Source of the DNA: Euborellia annulipes
Taxonomy: Eukaryota; Arthropoda; Insecta; Dermaptera; Anisolabididae
Direction of reading: 5' to 3'
DNA length: 64,000 bases
Assembly: GCA_023213315.1 (NCBI GenBank)
Contig: JAKCPI010000966.1
Location: forward strand, 1 to 64,000
The notes below the pieces were generated by a model that made no database searches, had not been told where the DNA came from, and saw nothing but the letters and a program-made list of their open reading frames with translations. How positions within the stretch are numbered: the stretch's first letter is position 1; the number at the start of each line of letters is the position of its first letter. Shown one piece after another: positions 44,508 through 56,350 of the stretch. The position numbers and the translations under genes were made by a program.

Positions 44508-45255
44508 ATGGGGCAGGTTCAGCCAAATAAAAAGCCTTTATACAGGGTGTCCGGTAAAGAATGGATAACCTTGAAATGTCTTATAGTATAACTTATGGCC
44601 GTTCAGAAAAAATTGAAACAAAATATATCATAAGTAGTACCTAAGATATGATTTTTTTACTTTGAATCAGTGTTAAAACGACCACCTGGCTATTTTATTG
44701 GAATTTGCTAATTTTTTAATAAAAAAGTGCAATAGCTAGTCATACTATTCACTGTTTATCTATTAGCATAGTTCGTGTATAATAATAAAATAACAACAAA
44801 CCGATGGAATCCATTCATTTCTGATCGTAGTGTTCATAAAAGTAAAACAAGGTAAAAAAATTAGACCTTTCTTTTAAAAAAATCATATCTTAGGTACTAC
44901 TTATGATATATTTTGTTTCAATTTTTTTCTGAACGGCCATAAGTTATACTATAAGACATTTCAAGGTTATCCATTCTTTACCGGACACCCTGTATGCTTC
45001 TCGACTCTGGAGACGTTTCGAGATATTTTTAATGTCTCATCATCATTAACTATTGAGAATATTTCCTCTCATGAACGCTTCGAGGCGTATTCATTATATA
45101 AATTTATATGTACATGCTGTATAATAATGACTACCTTTATGCTAATTTTCGATACGGACTGATGTTGAGACATTAAAAATATCTCGAAACGTCTCCGGAG
45201 TCGAGAAGCATATAAAGGCTTTTTATTTGGCTGAACCTGTCCCATCAAAATCTAA
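44508..45255. mobile_element. Foldback with hammerhead-like motifs, interrupted by a MITE
   Basis: Left arm pieces 44508-44540 and 44995-45048 join across the MITE to match the right arm 45160-45255 in inverted order (GGTTCAGCCAAATAAAAAGC ... GCTTCTCGACTC). Motifs on minus at 45012-45047 and plus at 45159-45192 share GAGACATTAAAAATATCTC-GAAACGTCTCC. The right one has a CTGATG box with two extra bases. Confidence 0.75.
44543..44992. mobile_element. Palindromic MITE, 450 bp, TA target, CAGGGTGTCC ends
   Basis: Inverted arms of about 120 bp start CAGGGTGTCCGGTAAAGAAT and differ by about one base over most of their length, so the copy is young. TA flanks it (44541-44542 and 44993-44994). The right arm of the host foldback shows the empty site TTTATATGC. 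No transposase. Tc1/mariner-like by target and ends. Confidence 0.88.
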
Positions 45256-45407
45256 TACTTTCACAGCCACCAAATCTCATTTAAATTATATTAATTTAAT
45301 TAAAATTTGGATAATATTGTAATCATAAATTTTAATCTCTTGATCTTATTTTTCCAACGAAAATATAAATTTAATTAATTCTTTCCTTCAATTTTTTTAT
45401 TAGATAA

Positions 45408-45791
45408 ACTATATAGCCTATATAATTCGCTAATGTCCATCTATCCGTCTGTCTGTCACGCTTTATTTAGGCAACTTCCCGTCGGAATTTTGAAATAAAA
45501 TTTTATATGCATAAAGAGAACCTGGTAGGGATTACAGGAAAATTATTTTCATCTCAAAATTCCTATAACTTTTTGACTTATTTCTCCCATAGGAACCATT
45601 GTATAGAGAAATATTTATGTATTCTATGAATGTAAACAAATCCTCAAGCAGGCGGCACTAGATTGGAATAGTAAAGATAATTTTTTTTTCATAATTAAGA
45701 AAAGGCGAGGGTCCGCCGCAGGCGGCCCCGAGCCAGCCGGGGTGGGGGGATTCAGGGGGACGAAGCCCCCGCAAGCGGGCGGCGTGGCTAG
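45408..45791 (+). mobile_element. Non-autonomous Helitron with a classic 3' end
   Basis: It ends ...CCCGC-aa-GCGGG-CGGCGTGG-CTAG followed by T: a GC hairpin (45768-45779) eight bases before CTAG (45788-45791), as in Helitrons. The 5' part has AATTCGCTAATGTCC, (GTCT)n and GGCAACTTCCCGTCGG, shared with 12930, 30165 and weakly 52140. The exact 5' TC is not certain. No Rep/helicase gene. Confidence 0.75.
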
Positions 45792-47115
45792 TTATTAATA
45801 ATATTAGTTAATAAGCCCGAATAATCCTTTTAATAATTCACATTAAATATTATTATCATAATCCATTTACAAACAAAATTTTTATAAAATCTCTAAAAAA
45901 TCAAAATAAATGATAGAAAAACATTTTATTTCAAGCCTTGAATAATATTTTTTTTTTTAAATCAATTCGATATTATTATATCAATTATTTTTCCTCGAAA
46001 CTAATTATGTGTATCGCTTTGAGCTATTTATATTTATATTTTTCAACTTTTACATTTTAAAGAAATAATTTGTATAAAAATGAATGTTAGATTTGTTGTT
46101 AAATATCTGTGGCCTTGCAACCCTTCGTGCCTAAAACAGGTCATTTATTTATCTAGGCCTTTATAATGTGTCATCACTCGACACCTTTAGGTGAGAATTG
46201 ATTTAGTTGATCATAAAATCATTTTTTTTTTTTATTACCTACTCATTCCTCTTTCTTTCTCACTAAATAAACGGATATTTAAATATTTATTTATAAATCT
46301 TTTGAAGCTCCCGAAATAAAAATACCGTTAATTAAAAAAAAAAAAATTAATTGTTTAGACTAATTGGAACAGGGTGTCTACAAAACATCAATCTCCAATA
46401 TATTAGATATCGATCGTAAAAAAAAAAAATGTTTACAATCTTGTTTCCAAACCGAGATAATATCTTAAATCGAATTATCTTATAGAAAAGAATGTTCATT
46501 TCTTTTTTCTTTTTTAATTAAGTTAAAAAGAGTTATCATTTTTTTTTTTTTTTCAAAGTTTAACTTAGAAAAAATAATCACGTTTTTAACAAATGGAAAT
46601 CTTTGTTCAATTATCTTAAAACAAAATTTTAAGATAATATTAATATGGTATAATAAAAGTCTAATCTTCCATATTTGATTTAGCCTCCAAATTTTTTGTA
46701 TAATATCCAAATAAATTAAGTAATAAAATATTTGCAGATTGTTCATAATTATCATTTAATTGGAATTTTATTTCGTTTGTTTTGGATAAAAAAATTTTAA
46801 TTATACTACATTAGAATTTAAAGTAAATAATTTGTCTCTTTTTTTAAATTAATTTTAACATTCTAAATTATCATATTATTGATTATTTTTATTAATATAA
46901 TAAAACTTTGTAACTTTTGCATCGCGTTAACACCCAAGTTCAATTTAAGATCGTATCAAGGTCAATTATAATTGACAAAATCGACAAAATCCTCCCCCAT
47001 ACTCCCCCTCCCCTCCTTTGGATCCAAATGTTAATGTTTTTTTAACTTTTCACTTCTCTAGACCTTCTGAAGAAATGTTAAGGCTGAAATATTCCTTTTC
47101 ATCCCTCCAAATCTG
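45792..47115. other. AT-rich stretch without genes
   Basis: Nothing is recognised; the 91-codon minus frame at 46480-46755 is A/T low-complexity. Confidence 0.45.
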
Positions 47116-47350
47116 ATTCATAATAAGAATATACATTTTAAAGAGCATCTAATAATTAATTGATTTATGAATTTTAATTAATATCCTTATGAAGATTTTG
47201 AAAAAAAAAAAAAAAAAAAACTAAAAAAGTACATTGGTAAAGTACTAATACTCTTCGGCCAATTTTATTGAAATTCCTAGAGAGCCTAACTACATGAATA
47301 CTTAGCTTAAGTATAAAATTTGAGCATCGAGAGATTTTTCGTTCTTGTTA
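47116..47350 (-). repeat. DINE-like Helitron fragment, decayed
   Basis: AGAATATACATTTTAAAGAG CATCTAA, the A run and GTACTAATACTCTTCGGCCA follow the order of the core of 15766-16440. Confidence 0.65.
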
Positions 47351-50300
47351 TCCCACATTTTTTGATATTTCATTAAATTTAGACTGGTAACCGTAGGCAC
47401 TAGTTGAAACATTGTAATATTTTTGATATTTCACTTGAAATTCATCAAATTTATTGTAAAAACAACTAAAATTCAAGCTAATTGGGAAATCCTTTTAATC
47501 GCAATTTTAAGAAAAACAATAAAAGAGGCTTTTAAAAGTTATAAAATCTCTTTCATAGAAATTTAGGTAAATATTATGAGATTTTAACTGGAATTCACCT
47601 TCGTAGAATTTAGGATTTTTTCACAATAAATTTAAGTGAATTAAATTGAAATATCAAAAAATGTGTTAAGTGAATTTCTCAAAAAAATATTCCGAGTTTC
47701 ATTTCAATAAAACTTTGAGTCTCTCTTTATTATAGGCCTTGGGATTAAAAACAGTTATTGATTGATTTTTTTTGACAATTTTTAATGAGTATTCTTCATC
47801 TTAAGAGTACGATCATTTTATTTCATAGGCCAACACCTTAACCCCACCCTTAAATCTAAGTTCTCCTGTAATAATTTCTCGTTACCACAAAAAATGTTAA
47901 TTGTCAAAAATTTATTTATTTCTAAATGCAATTATATTAACAATGAAAACCAATACATTAATTAGAGTTAATAATATAATAATTTAATTATTAGATAGTT
48001 TCTCTTTATATAGCTTAATTATTTGAATTGTTTTTTTTTTTTTTTGTTTCATAAAACACCTCTAATTTTCCCGCCGTATCCAATTTATCGCAATTACTTT
48101 TCTTATTTATTACTTTTCTCTAGTTTTTTTCCTTATTTTATCGTAAATCAACTCTTTTATTTTTTAGTTTAATTAAACAAGTTTTAATAATTAGTGCCTT
48201 GATTTATATTTTTCCTTCAAACATAACCATATAATTTCAATCAAATTATCATTACCATTTTGTATTATTGATGCTCTTTTAAATATTGTTTATTCACCAA
48301 TTTCACTAATTTTAACCCGTAGTGCTTCTACTCCCTTCCGTAAAATATTTTCAAGGTCTGTTTGATTTGTTTTCGTGTCGTAAGTCGCCGATCGTTAATT
48401 TAACACTAAATGGCCTTTCTCTTGATCAATCTGGCGCGTGCGACAAAAATTATATATAATTATATTCAACGGGATTTTTTTTTACATCTCCCTTGTTTTT
48501 AATTAATTAGATTGAAATTTAGACAAAAAGCCAAAAAAAAGATTAAAAAAAAAACTATTTTACATACTGTTATTTTTATAATTTTCCAACAAAAAAAAAT
48601 ATCATTCGTGAATCTACTAATAAATAGTATAACCTATAATTTGAAATGTGTATGTTGACATTATTGAAAGATATTTTGATTTAAAATCTTTATCTTTTAT
48701 TTTGATCGAATCTAATCTTATATTTATTTTAAATTCATAAAAGAATATTTTTAATATGTTAATTTTTTATGTCATGTCTGGCTGGCCGCCGTCGTCATCT
48801 TTTTAACTCAAATCTGCTTTAATGAATTTTAATGAAATTTGATATAGCAAAGTAAGCTTACAATCAGATCTATTTTCTAAAAACAGACGTTAAAATTTAA
48901 CATCATAAATTGGGAGTTAAAAAGTAAAGTAATAACACCAGCGTTAAAAAATGTTATTGTTTTTCAAAGCTGTCAAAATCATAACCTTACATTTTAGGTT
49001 AAAGACTCCATTTTAATGCATTAAATACGACTTTAAAATATTAAAGGCATCCCCTAGACATGTCATTAATTATAACACTATTGACTAAATATATACGCTT
49101 TGGCGTTAAAGTTTTTGATTTCAGTATAGCAATTTGAGGCAAGGTGGTGTTTAAATGAATTAACGTTGATATTAAAAGTTAACGTTTTTGCTTAGAGAAT
49201 AGGCCTGAGTATGTGTTTTCCTTTACACATCTCTTCAAAATTTTCTTTAGTTTTCAAAAATATCTCTGATAGTTTAACTCAAAAATATCTGTAAAAAAAA
49301 CTAGATTAATTTTGCAAAAAAAAAAAAAAAAAAAAATTAGTCTCATTGACTTTTTTTAATTCCAATTGGCGAATCAATTTGATTGAAGTCGGCAACTTTT
49401 TGAAGTATTTTTTTAAAATAGTCTTTTGATGCATCTTTGGTCGTATGGGCTTAAACGATACTTACTTATTAATTATGATTTTGAACAAAATCACACCATT
49501 AAATGACATAATTTATTATTTTAATTTACCAAAACATGAAAGTAGGGAGTCATCCGACTTGAGAATGTTTGTGAGTTCTTCTAGCTCTTTGAGCTTTTCA
49601 CTTCTGTGTTAGGTGGGTGGCCTACTATGAGGCGTAATCCTCAAATCTTTCGCGCTGTTATTAAAAAGTTTTTTTTTATTTATAAGCTGGAAACATCTGA
49701 TGAGATGATCGAATAAATATACAGGAAGTTCCTTGGAGGCAAGTTAGAACGTAATGATAAAAAACTTTCTTAGTCAGTAAAAAAACCATCGTCTTGAAAA
49801 AAAAATTGATGTTTTTCTTTATATTTCCTAGAAAATTGTTCAGAGACCATTCGTGAAATGGTCAAATTCGATGTTTAGTTTAAAGAAAAAAAATGTTCCG
49901 TGCGTGTTTTGTATAAATGTTTTCGTGCTTGCTTAATGATCTCAGAAATGAACAATACGCCACTGATTGATTTTATTTTTTTAATAATATTTCGTCAATC
50001 AACTTGAAAGAATAGAATAAGCCAAATAAATATTATATTATATGAAGCTGCTCTCATTGTAGGGTCAGGATTAGAGAAGGCGAAAAAGTATGTGCATTGC
50101 CTTCTCTCTCTCTCTTATAGGCAACGAACGAACCTAGGAGTCGTGTATGGCTTAGATTTTAGATTTTAGTGGAAGCATCTTTTGGTTTTTCCTTGTTTTG
50201 TATAAAGATATTTTTTTTTTTTTTTTTTTTTTTTTTTGGAATTTGGAGAGCTTTTAAATTCAAATAGACTACTAGTATATATTAATATAAATATAACTAT

Positions 50301-50978
50301 TTACGAAATATACCATACAACGTAGTGGGTCTTGTCTAAATAAAACAACTGCTCAACACAGAGGAAAATAAAGGGATAAGGATACAAGAGAAAGACAAAA
50401 TAAAGAAATTCCACTCACATTTAAATTGCACACCCAGTCTATTCAGACCTGGCTTACTGTGTTAAAGCAAGTCTCAGTTCTGCGGATCTTTTTAGAGTCA
50501 TTTAAATACATATAAGAAAAGTGCTTTATAAAAGATCAGAATCGTATTTTATCTTTCAAGAAGAAAATGGGACTATTTTTACTTTTTTTTATTCCACTCA
50601 TTCATCTTTTCATTAAAAAAAAGAAACAATTTTGTACTTTTTTATTAGTAGGTTAATTTAAAAAAAATCGATACAAATTTATTCCAAAGTAATTTTTATT
50701 AGTTTGAATTCGAAATCTCACTGGGTGGTGACAACTTTAAATAATTTTATTTCACTTATCATAAGAACAACAATTTTTATTACTTTTGATATTTGAGAGT
50801 AAAACAAACTTGTTTTGAGCACCATTAAATATCATATTTATTATAATCATTTGATATAAATATACTTTTTTTCCATTTACAAGGAGCTAAATAAATTATT
50901 AAGAGGTGTTTAGTTACAAAAAAATAATTTTTTGAATTTTGCGGTAAGCTATATTTCAAAATTGAACATTATCACCTG
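47351..50978. other. Long AT-rich stretch without genes
   Basis: No coding, RNA or transposon border is supported. A/T homopolymers are long, notably about 27 T at 50210-50237. Confidence 0.45.
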
Positions 50979-50979
50979 A

Positions 50980-51320
50980 CAGGGGAGTTTATAAGGGGGG
51001 GGGGGGGCCCGGGCCCCCAAAAATTTTTCAAATCTATATATCAATACATATATACGGGTATTTGACTAAAGTATTAAAAAAATTAAACATATTAATATTT
51101 AATATAGGCCTATAAGCATTTTTGAAATAAAACTTTTGTCTTTGAGAGGGCCCGGGCTCCCCGGAGGTCAGGTGAAAACGGCCCTTGAGGCTCAGGTGAA
51201 AACGGCCCTTGGGGCTCAGGTATATCCAGTAAATTATTTTTGTGTATGGGGGGAGGGGATATTTAAAAATGAATTAGCCCCCCCCCCCCCCGAAAAATTC
51301 TATATACGCCTCTGCCCCTG
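50980..51320. mobile_element. G-run element remnant with 24-bp duplication
   Basis: CAGGGGAGTTTATAAGGGGG at 50980 and, inverted, CAGGGGCAGAGGCGTATATAG at about 51320 resemble the ends of 51665-51892, but no target duplication is clear. Inside, GGTGAAAACGGCCCTTGAGG CTCA is tandemly doubled (about 51171-51220). Confidence 0.5.
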
Positions 51321-51384
51321 TTGGAACATTATAATCATATTTCTCAAGTGTGGAAGTGGCTGTGATTGATATATTTGAACAATG

Positions 51385-52110
51385 GAGGCAGCCAGGAAGG
51401 AATGTCTAAATCAATAAAACTCCTAAAAATTTGCGACATTTCGGTCCAAATTTGTTCAATCAGGATTTGCCATATGTAAATGTACATTAATATATTTATT
51501 CATATGTTGATTTAGACTTGTATGATATGATGTAAATTTATAATTTTACAAGTAAAAATTGAAATTATAATTTTACAAGTTATTAACAAGTCTAAATCAA
51601 CATATGAATAAATATATTAATTTATATGTTTAACAATTTTCTTTATATTTTTTATTATTAAAATCAGGGGCGTATATAGAAATTTTTTCGGGGGGGGGGG
51701 GCCCGAACTGAAAATTTTTCTGCGGAAAATTTTTTTTTTTAAGAAACTAAATTTTTTTTCACACGAAATTTTTTGCAGAACATTTTTTCCTTTGCGGAAC
51801 CAAAGTTTTCCATCCTGCGGAAAAATTTGTTGTGTTTGGGAAATTTCGGGGGGGGGGGCGGGCCCCTCGGTCCCCCCTTATATAGGCCCCTGATTAAAAT
51901 TGATAATTAAAAAGTTAACTTCTGCACATCAGTTTCTCAGAAAAACAAATCTGACGTGCAGAAATTAACTTTTTAAACAACAATTTCATTCATAAACAAT
52001 AAATGATCAGTTACTCTGAAAAACAAATAGATTAATGTACATTTACATATGACAACTCCCAATAGCCTAATGATGGTCGAATAAATTTGTAATTTTTGGG
52101 AGTTTCAATG
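51385..52110. mobile_element. Nested foldback complex with a decayed hammerhead-like motif
   Basis: The outer arms 51410-51491 and 52032-52107 are inverted (AAACTCCTAAAAATTTG; CATATGTAAATGTACATTAA). They hold the minus-strand motif CCTGATTGAACAAATTTGGACC GAAATG (51434-51464). Inside lie a perfect 35-bp inverted repeat (51486-51520 and 51587-51621), the hAT MITE 51665-51892 and a further inverted pair at 51908-51976. Confidence 0.65.
51665..51892. mobile_element. hAT-like MITE, 228 bp, target duplication ATTAAAAT
   Basis: The ends CAGGGGCGTATATAGAAA and, inverted, CAGGGGCCTATATAAGG are flanked by perfect ATTAAAAT (51657-51664 and 51893-51900). It is the complete reference for the copy at 5430-5609. 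Confidence 0.88.
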
Positions 52111-52139
52111 ATTTGAAGACACACCTTCCTACTGTCAAT

Positions 52140-52335
52140 GTGAAAATTTAAAACAATATAATTATCTAAATATATCCGACTGTCCATCTCCCTTGGATAT
52201 CTTCAGAAACAATAGAAATTTCTAAACGAAATTTTATATTTTCAAAGAGACGTTCCACAAGATTACTTTCAAAATTCCTCTAATAATTGTTGATCCCTTT
52301 TATAGGTATAAAAAAAAAATATATAAAATTTTTCT
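52140..52335 (+). repeat. Possible fragment of the second Helitron family
   Basis: CGACTGTCCATCTCCCTTGG ATATCTTCAGAA and the following AGAGACGTTCCACAAGATTA loosely follow the order of 30570-30620 and 45480-45540. Confidence 0.35.
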
Positions 52336-52359
52336 TCTTAAGATAGTGAAAATGATGGC

Positions 52360-52580
52360 AGTCCGAGAGTCTTTTCCCGTGCCGATCCAAGTTAATCCGG
52401 CCCGTTAGTCTTATCAGGCGGCGACTTAAAGAGCTAATTGCCGACTGATAGCCGAAGGCCTCAGAGCCTTATCAGAAGCGCTTTGTTTCCGCCAAGTCTT
52501 CAATGGTGTTAGGTAGAATAAAGGTACTCTCCTCTCTCTCTCTCTCTGGACCAAGTTTGTTATCTCTCAATGGGGGATCA
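52360..52580. promoter_or_regulatory. Complex island with several GATA-type sites (possible enhancer)
   Basis: A non-repetitive, balanced-GC 200-bp stretch has CTTATCAGG, CTGATAGCC and CCTTATCAG, plus TTAATCC and a (CT)n run at 52531-52550. No convincing frame. The function is inferred only from composition and motif density. Confidence 0.25.
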
Positions 52581-53830
52581 AAGGACTATCAGCTGAAGGG
52601 ACGCAAAACAACCTTCAATTGGTCTTGCAAAAAAAGCCATCACATAAATTAATCGCTAATAATTATCTCAGAATATATACGATCTACACTATTTAAGTAA
52701 AAAAAATGTTAATAATTACACTGGGACACCTTGAGATGACCAAGTAGAAAAGATTTAAATAAATAAATTTTTCCTTCCCTATGAAAAAATATACCAAAAA
52801 ATGAAATTGAGAGTAATTAAATACTTAAATTAATTGAATCCATTAAATTACTAAACTTTCACCCTCCCTTATTTAGTTAGCTTTCAATGAAATTTTTATT
52901 TTCAAATTTAATAATCATACCCAATGCTTATATAATCATATCAAAATATTAAAAAGTACAAGGTAAGCCATTTTTTTCTTTTTTTCCAAAAAGAATAGCA
53001 ATTTTTTTTACCAAGTTAAAAAGACCTTGGAATGTATTTAAGAAATTAATTAAAAAAATTTAATTTGCTCAAATACATATATTCTCTATATCTAATCAGT
53101 TTTTAAAAAAATAAATCTTCGCTAAACATCCGGCGTTGAAAACTCGACATGTTGGTTTTTTTTTATTTTTTTTTATGCTAATCAACCAATTTTATTAGAT
53201 TTCATTCAGAAAGTGGAAGATTTAAAAAAAAAATATTGAAATTTATTGCATCATTTATTTTTAATGTATTATTGACATTCTTATCTAGATAATATTTCAT
53301 TATTAATTAAACAAACAGTATTGTTTAAAAGAAAATAGAAAAATACACAAACTTCTTCGGTTTTTCACCTATTGATTGAAAATTTTTTTACTTTTAATTC
53401 TCCTTTAACTATAATAATTTTCTGCTCAGTTCATAGGTTATAAGCTTTTTTGTAGAATTTTTCGACATCTGGCGAATTTATTTGAATTAATAATATTAAT
53501 TAATAGCAAGTCATGGTATTTCATATGTATTTTTTTTTTACACAAGACCCTTACATCAGCAAGCAAGAGTTTTGAACAATTTGTTAATTTTTTAATTGAT
53601 TTGGAGATAGAATACTATACTATTTTTGAAACTTTTTTATCTGAGCGTAACGAAAAATACAAGGCTAAGGACTTGGGTGTGGGGATAGAAAATTTTGAGC
53701 ATCCCACTCTTGATTTTGGAACAAGTTTGAAGCTATGCTACCAGATGTATTTTTTGGTACACTCGAAACGATTGAAAAATTCCATTTGATTTTTGATAGA
53801 ATTCTTTTCATCTGTGGAGTATTTTTTTTT
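52581..53830. other. AT-rich stretch without genes
   Basis: Nothing is supported. Confidence 0.45.
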
Positions 53831-53960
53831 ATTAGTCTTTCCGGCACCTTAGACTTTGACTATACACATTATTTTGAATTTTTTAGTTTTTTATTTATAT
53901 TTTTATGATTTTTATATTTATTTCAAGTTTGGAAGGGGGCAACTGCCCCTCTTGCCCTCT
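53831..53960. repeat. SINE tail and transposon-end debris
   Basis: AGTCTTTCCGGCACCTTAGA (about 53836) matches the SINE tail. CCTCTCCTGGATTCGCCCAT G (about 53956-53976) looks like a hAT end, with no partner found. Confidence 0.4.
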
Positions 53961-54309
53961 CCTGGATTCGCCCATGTCTGTTAAGTTTCACTTCTAAAGC
54001 ACACGGCCTTTTATAAATTTTATAAATATAAATGCTCTAGATAGGCTACTAAATTTGCAATAAAGGCCTATATTGAAGTATTAGGTATTATATAAATTCT
54101 CCAACCAGTAACGTGTTTAGTTAAAAATTGTTAAATTCATATTAATTTTTGTCAGAATAAAGACGATATAATAATAATTAATATTCTCATGTAACTCCTA
54201 ACTTCAAAAAAGTTGCTGACTCCTCCTGATTTTTGGAGTTGAGGCTTTCACAGTTGTTTTCATTGGTAAAATAATTTGATTTTCATTTTAACTGTGTATT
54301 ATTTATAAA

Positions 54310-54355
54310 AATTACAACGTTTCGGCCACTCATTCTGTGGCCTTCTTCCCTCCTG
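54310..54355 (-). mobile_element. Hammerhead-like motif
   Basis: On the minus strand GGGAAGA-A-GGCCAC-AGAATGA-GTGGCC-GAAACGTTG has a 6-bp stem II and the GAAAC box; the first box has changed from CTGAAGA to GGGAAGA. Confidence 0.45.
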
Positions 54356-54845
54356 ATTTGGAAATCTTGTTTATATTATTAATAATATTCTCAGAATGTT
54401 TTTAGATTTTGTATGAATAATTGTATTTTAACAAAATAATTAAATATCATTTATAATTTGTGGGAGCTGTCTAACATCTTTGACCTCCTGGAACTACTAA
54501 CTCTTTAATGAATATTTTTGAAACCACGTATAGAAGAAGCTTGAAAGTATTTCTACAAGAAAGACAGCTTAAAAGATTTGCTGTATCAAAAGTCATGACT
54601 AGAACCGCCTCAAGAATTTAAAATAAAAGGTTACGAAACAAGATGATCAGATAAGATTGGAGAGGCGGCGCAATTTTAATGAATAGAGTTATCACTTGGT
54701 TCATAGCTAATACTTATTTCCTTACTGAAGATGCTATTTAATATTTAAATATGAAGTTGAATGAATTCTCAGGCCAAAAAAAAAACAATCCAATATTCTT
54801 CTTTCCTCCTAGAGCAATTTTGAAATTTTGCGAATTATCTAAGAA

Positions 54846-55195
54846 AAAATCTGGTGTGACTGGTCGCACTGCACACAACTTTCTCTTACCTTCGGTAATC
54901 GAAAGTTGTGTTCTGTACTTGTCACACCAGATTTTCATGTCGACATATATAATTCAAGATGTAAACATGGGTAAATATTTATATTTTGTTACCATGGCAA
55001 CCAATTCTCCTATCTTTTCTATGGAGAACAAGAGTAAAATGGTCTTCATAAGATTTCAATAGCAAAATGAGAATATACATTTTAAAGAGAATCTAAAAAT
55101 ATTTTATGAATTTTAATCAAAATCGTTGGAGCAAATTTTGAAAAAATCGAAAAAAAAAAAACTGAAAAAATACATCAAGAAAGTACTAGTACTGT
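54846..55195 (-). mobile_element. DINE-like Helitron, hairpin-side half
   Basis: The family hairpin (54848-54936) is followed by CATGTCGACATATA and the core with TACCATGGCAACC and GAAAGTACTAGTACTG. It stops where the foldback at 55205 begins. Confidence 0.8.
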
Positions 55196-55204
55196 TGTTC
55201 AACT

Positions 55205-55440
55205 TGATAAGGGTAGCGGATGGCAGCCAGGATAAATAAAATCAAATAAAATCAATTTCTATCAGATTCTTTTTTATTTGATTGTTGTCGTCCTGAGGAA
55301 GGACCCGACTGGCGTTCGAAGAAGGACGCGACTGGCTTCCGAGGAAGGTGCGACTGGCGTCGAAACGTCGACAATCAAATAAAAATGAATCTGATAGAAT
55401 TTGATTTTATCCTGGCTATCATCCGCTATCCTTATTGTAA
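55205..55440. mobile_element. Foldback with an expanded hammerhead-like centre
   Basis: Arms of about 75 bp (55205-55288 and 55368-55440; GGATAGCGGATG.. inward) enclose TCCTGAGGAAGGAC...GGCGTCGAAACGTCGAC. Within the centre a 21-23 base unit, GA(a/g)GAAGG(a/t)(c)GCGACTGGC, is repeated three times (55295-55317, 55318-55340, 55341-55361). Confidence 0.65.
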
Positions 55441-55944
55441 TTAAATTTTTTTCGGACTGGGAATCTGAACCCAAATTTCAGAGTTGCTATGACCTTCAAA
55501 CTTGCCAAGCGCATGCGTAAAGAGTGAATTCAAAGATTCAAAACAAAGTTTTCACATGCAATCAAACTGGTTTTGAAGCCCAGTGTAAATAAGTTATTGA
55601 CAATGTCAATACCTCTAACCTCTTGGCCGGGAATCTGACAACATTAAACTTGAACATGTAAACATAATTAAAATATGTCCTTCTCTACCCTAGTCATTTT
55701 ATTAAAAACGGGATTTCTATCTAAATTCATATTTTTTTAATGATTTAAATTCCTTACCATTTCATTCATTGGAGGTCTATGTCAAATTTTAACCTTTGAT
55801 TTTTTCTTAAAATATATATATATATATATATATTTAAATTATACCAAGGGTAAATTAAATTTTTCTTTTTGTTTATTAAGAGAGAAGAGAAGTGGCAGCC
55901 CCATAGTCTCTTCTTGTTAGAGTAATTCCTCCTTTTTTTACCTC
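55441..55944. other. Mixed stretch without genes
   Basis: It contains an (AT)n run at about 55809-55832; nothing else is recognised. Confidence 0.4.
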
Positions 55945-56350
55945 CTTGGACGAGGTAAAGAAAGTAATGTAATCGCAGAAAATTTCGAAGTTCAGATCTA
56001 AATGAAAATATCTATTTTGACCATCCCTGAATCTATTTGACTAGTTGCGACGTGATGTCTGACGTATGAATGTATGTATGTCTGTAGATTCTTATGTATC
56101 TAGCATAACTCATCGACCATCACCGATTTTGATTAGTTTTTTAGTGACATCTGTACATATACCTGTATATAAAGTATGTATGTATGTATTAATCTCACAT
56201 AATAACTCAAATATCTTTGAAATTTTGTATTTAGGGCTTTTTCAACACTGTGTACTTCTCTTTTTGGTTACAATCAGTTGTGCCAAAAGGAAACTTTACT
56301 TGAAAGATTTTGTAGAATTCTACAAAAAATTTCCGAATTTTTAAATTTTG
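55945..56350 (+). mobile_element. Possible third Helitron-like repeat
   Basis: The order CGAGGTAAAGAAAGTAATG, GAAATATC/GACCATCC block, GTATGTATGTATGTCTGT microsatellite and then AT-rich tail resembles the DINE/HINE layout. I have only this one copy, so the call is tentative. Confidence 0.3.

Noticed and set aside
50210..50237. Very long T run as a terminator or SINE tail
   Set aside because: No SINE body adjoins it; it is treated as a simple homopolymer.
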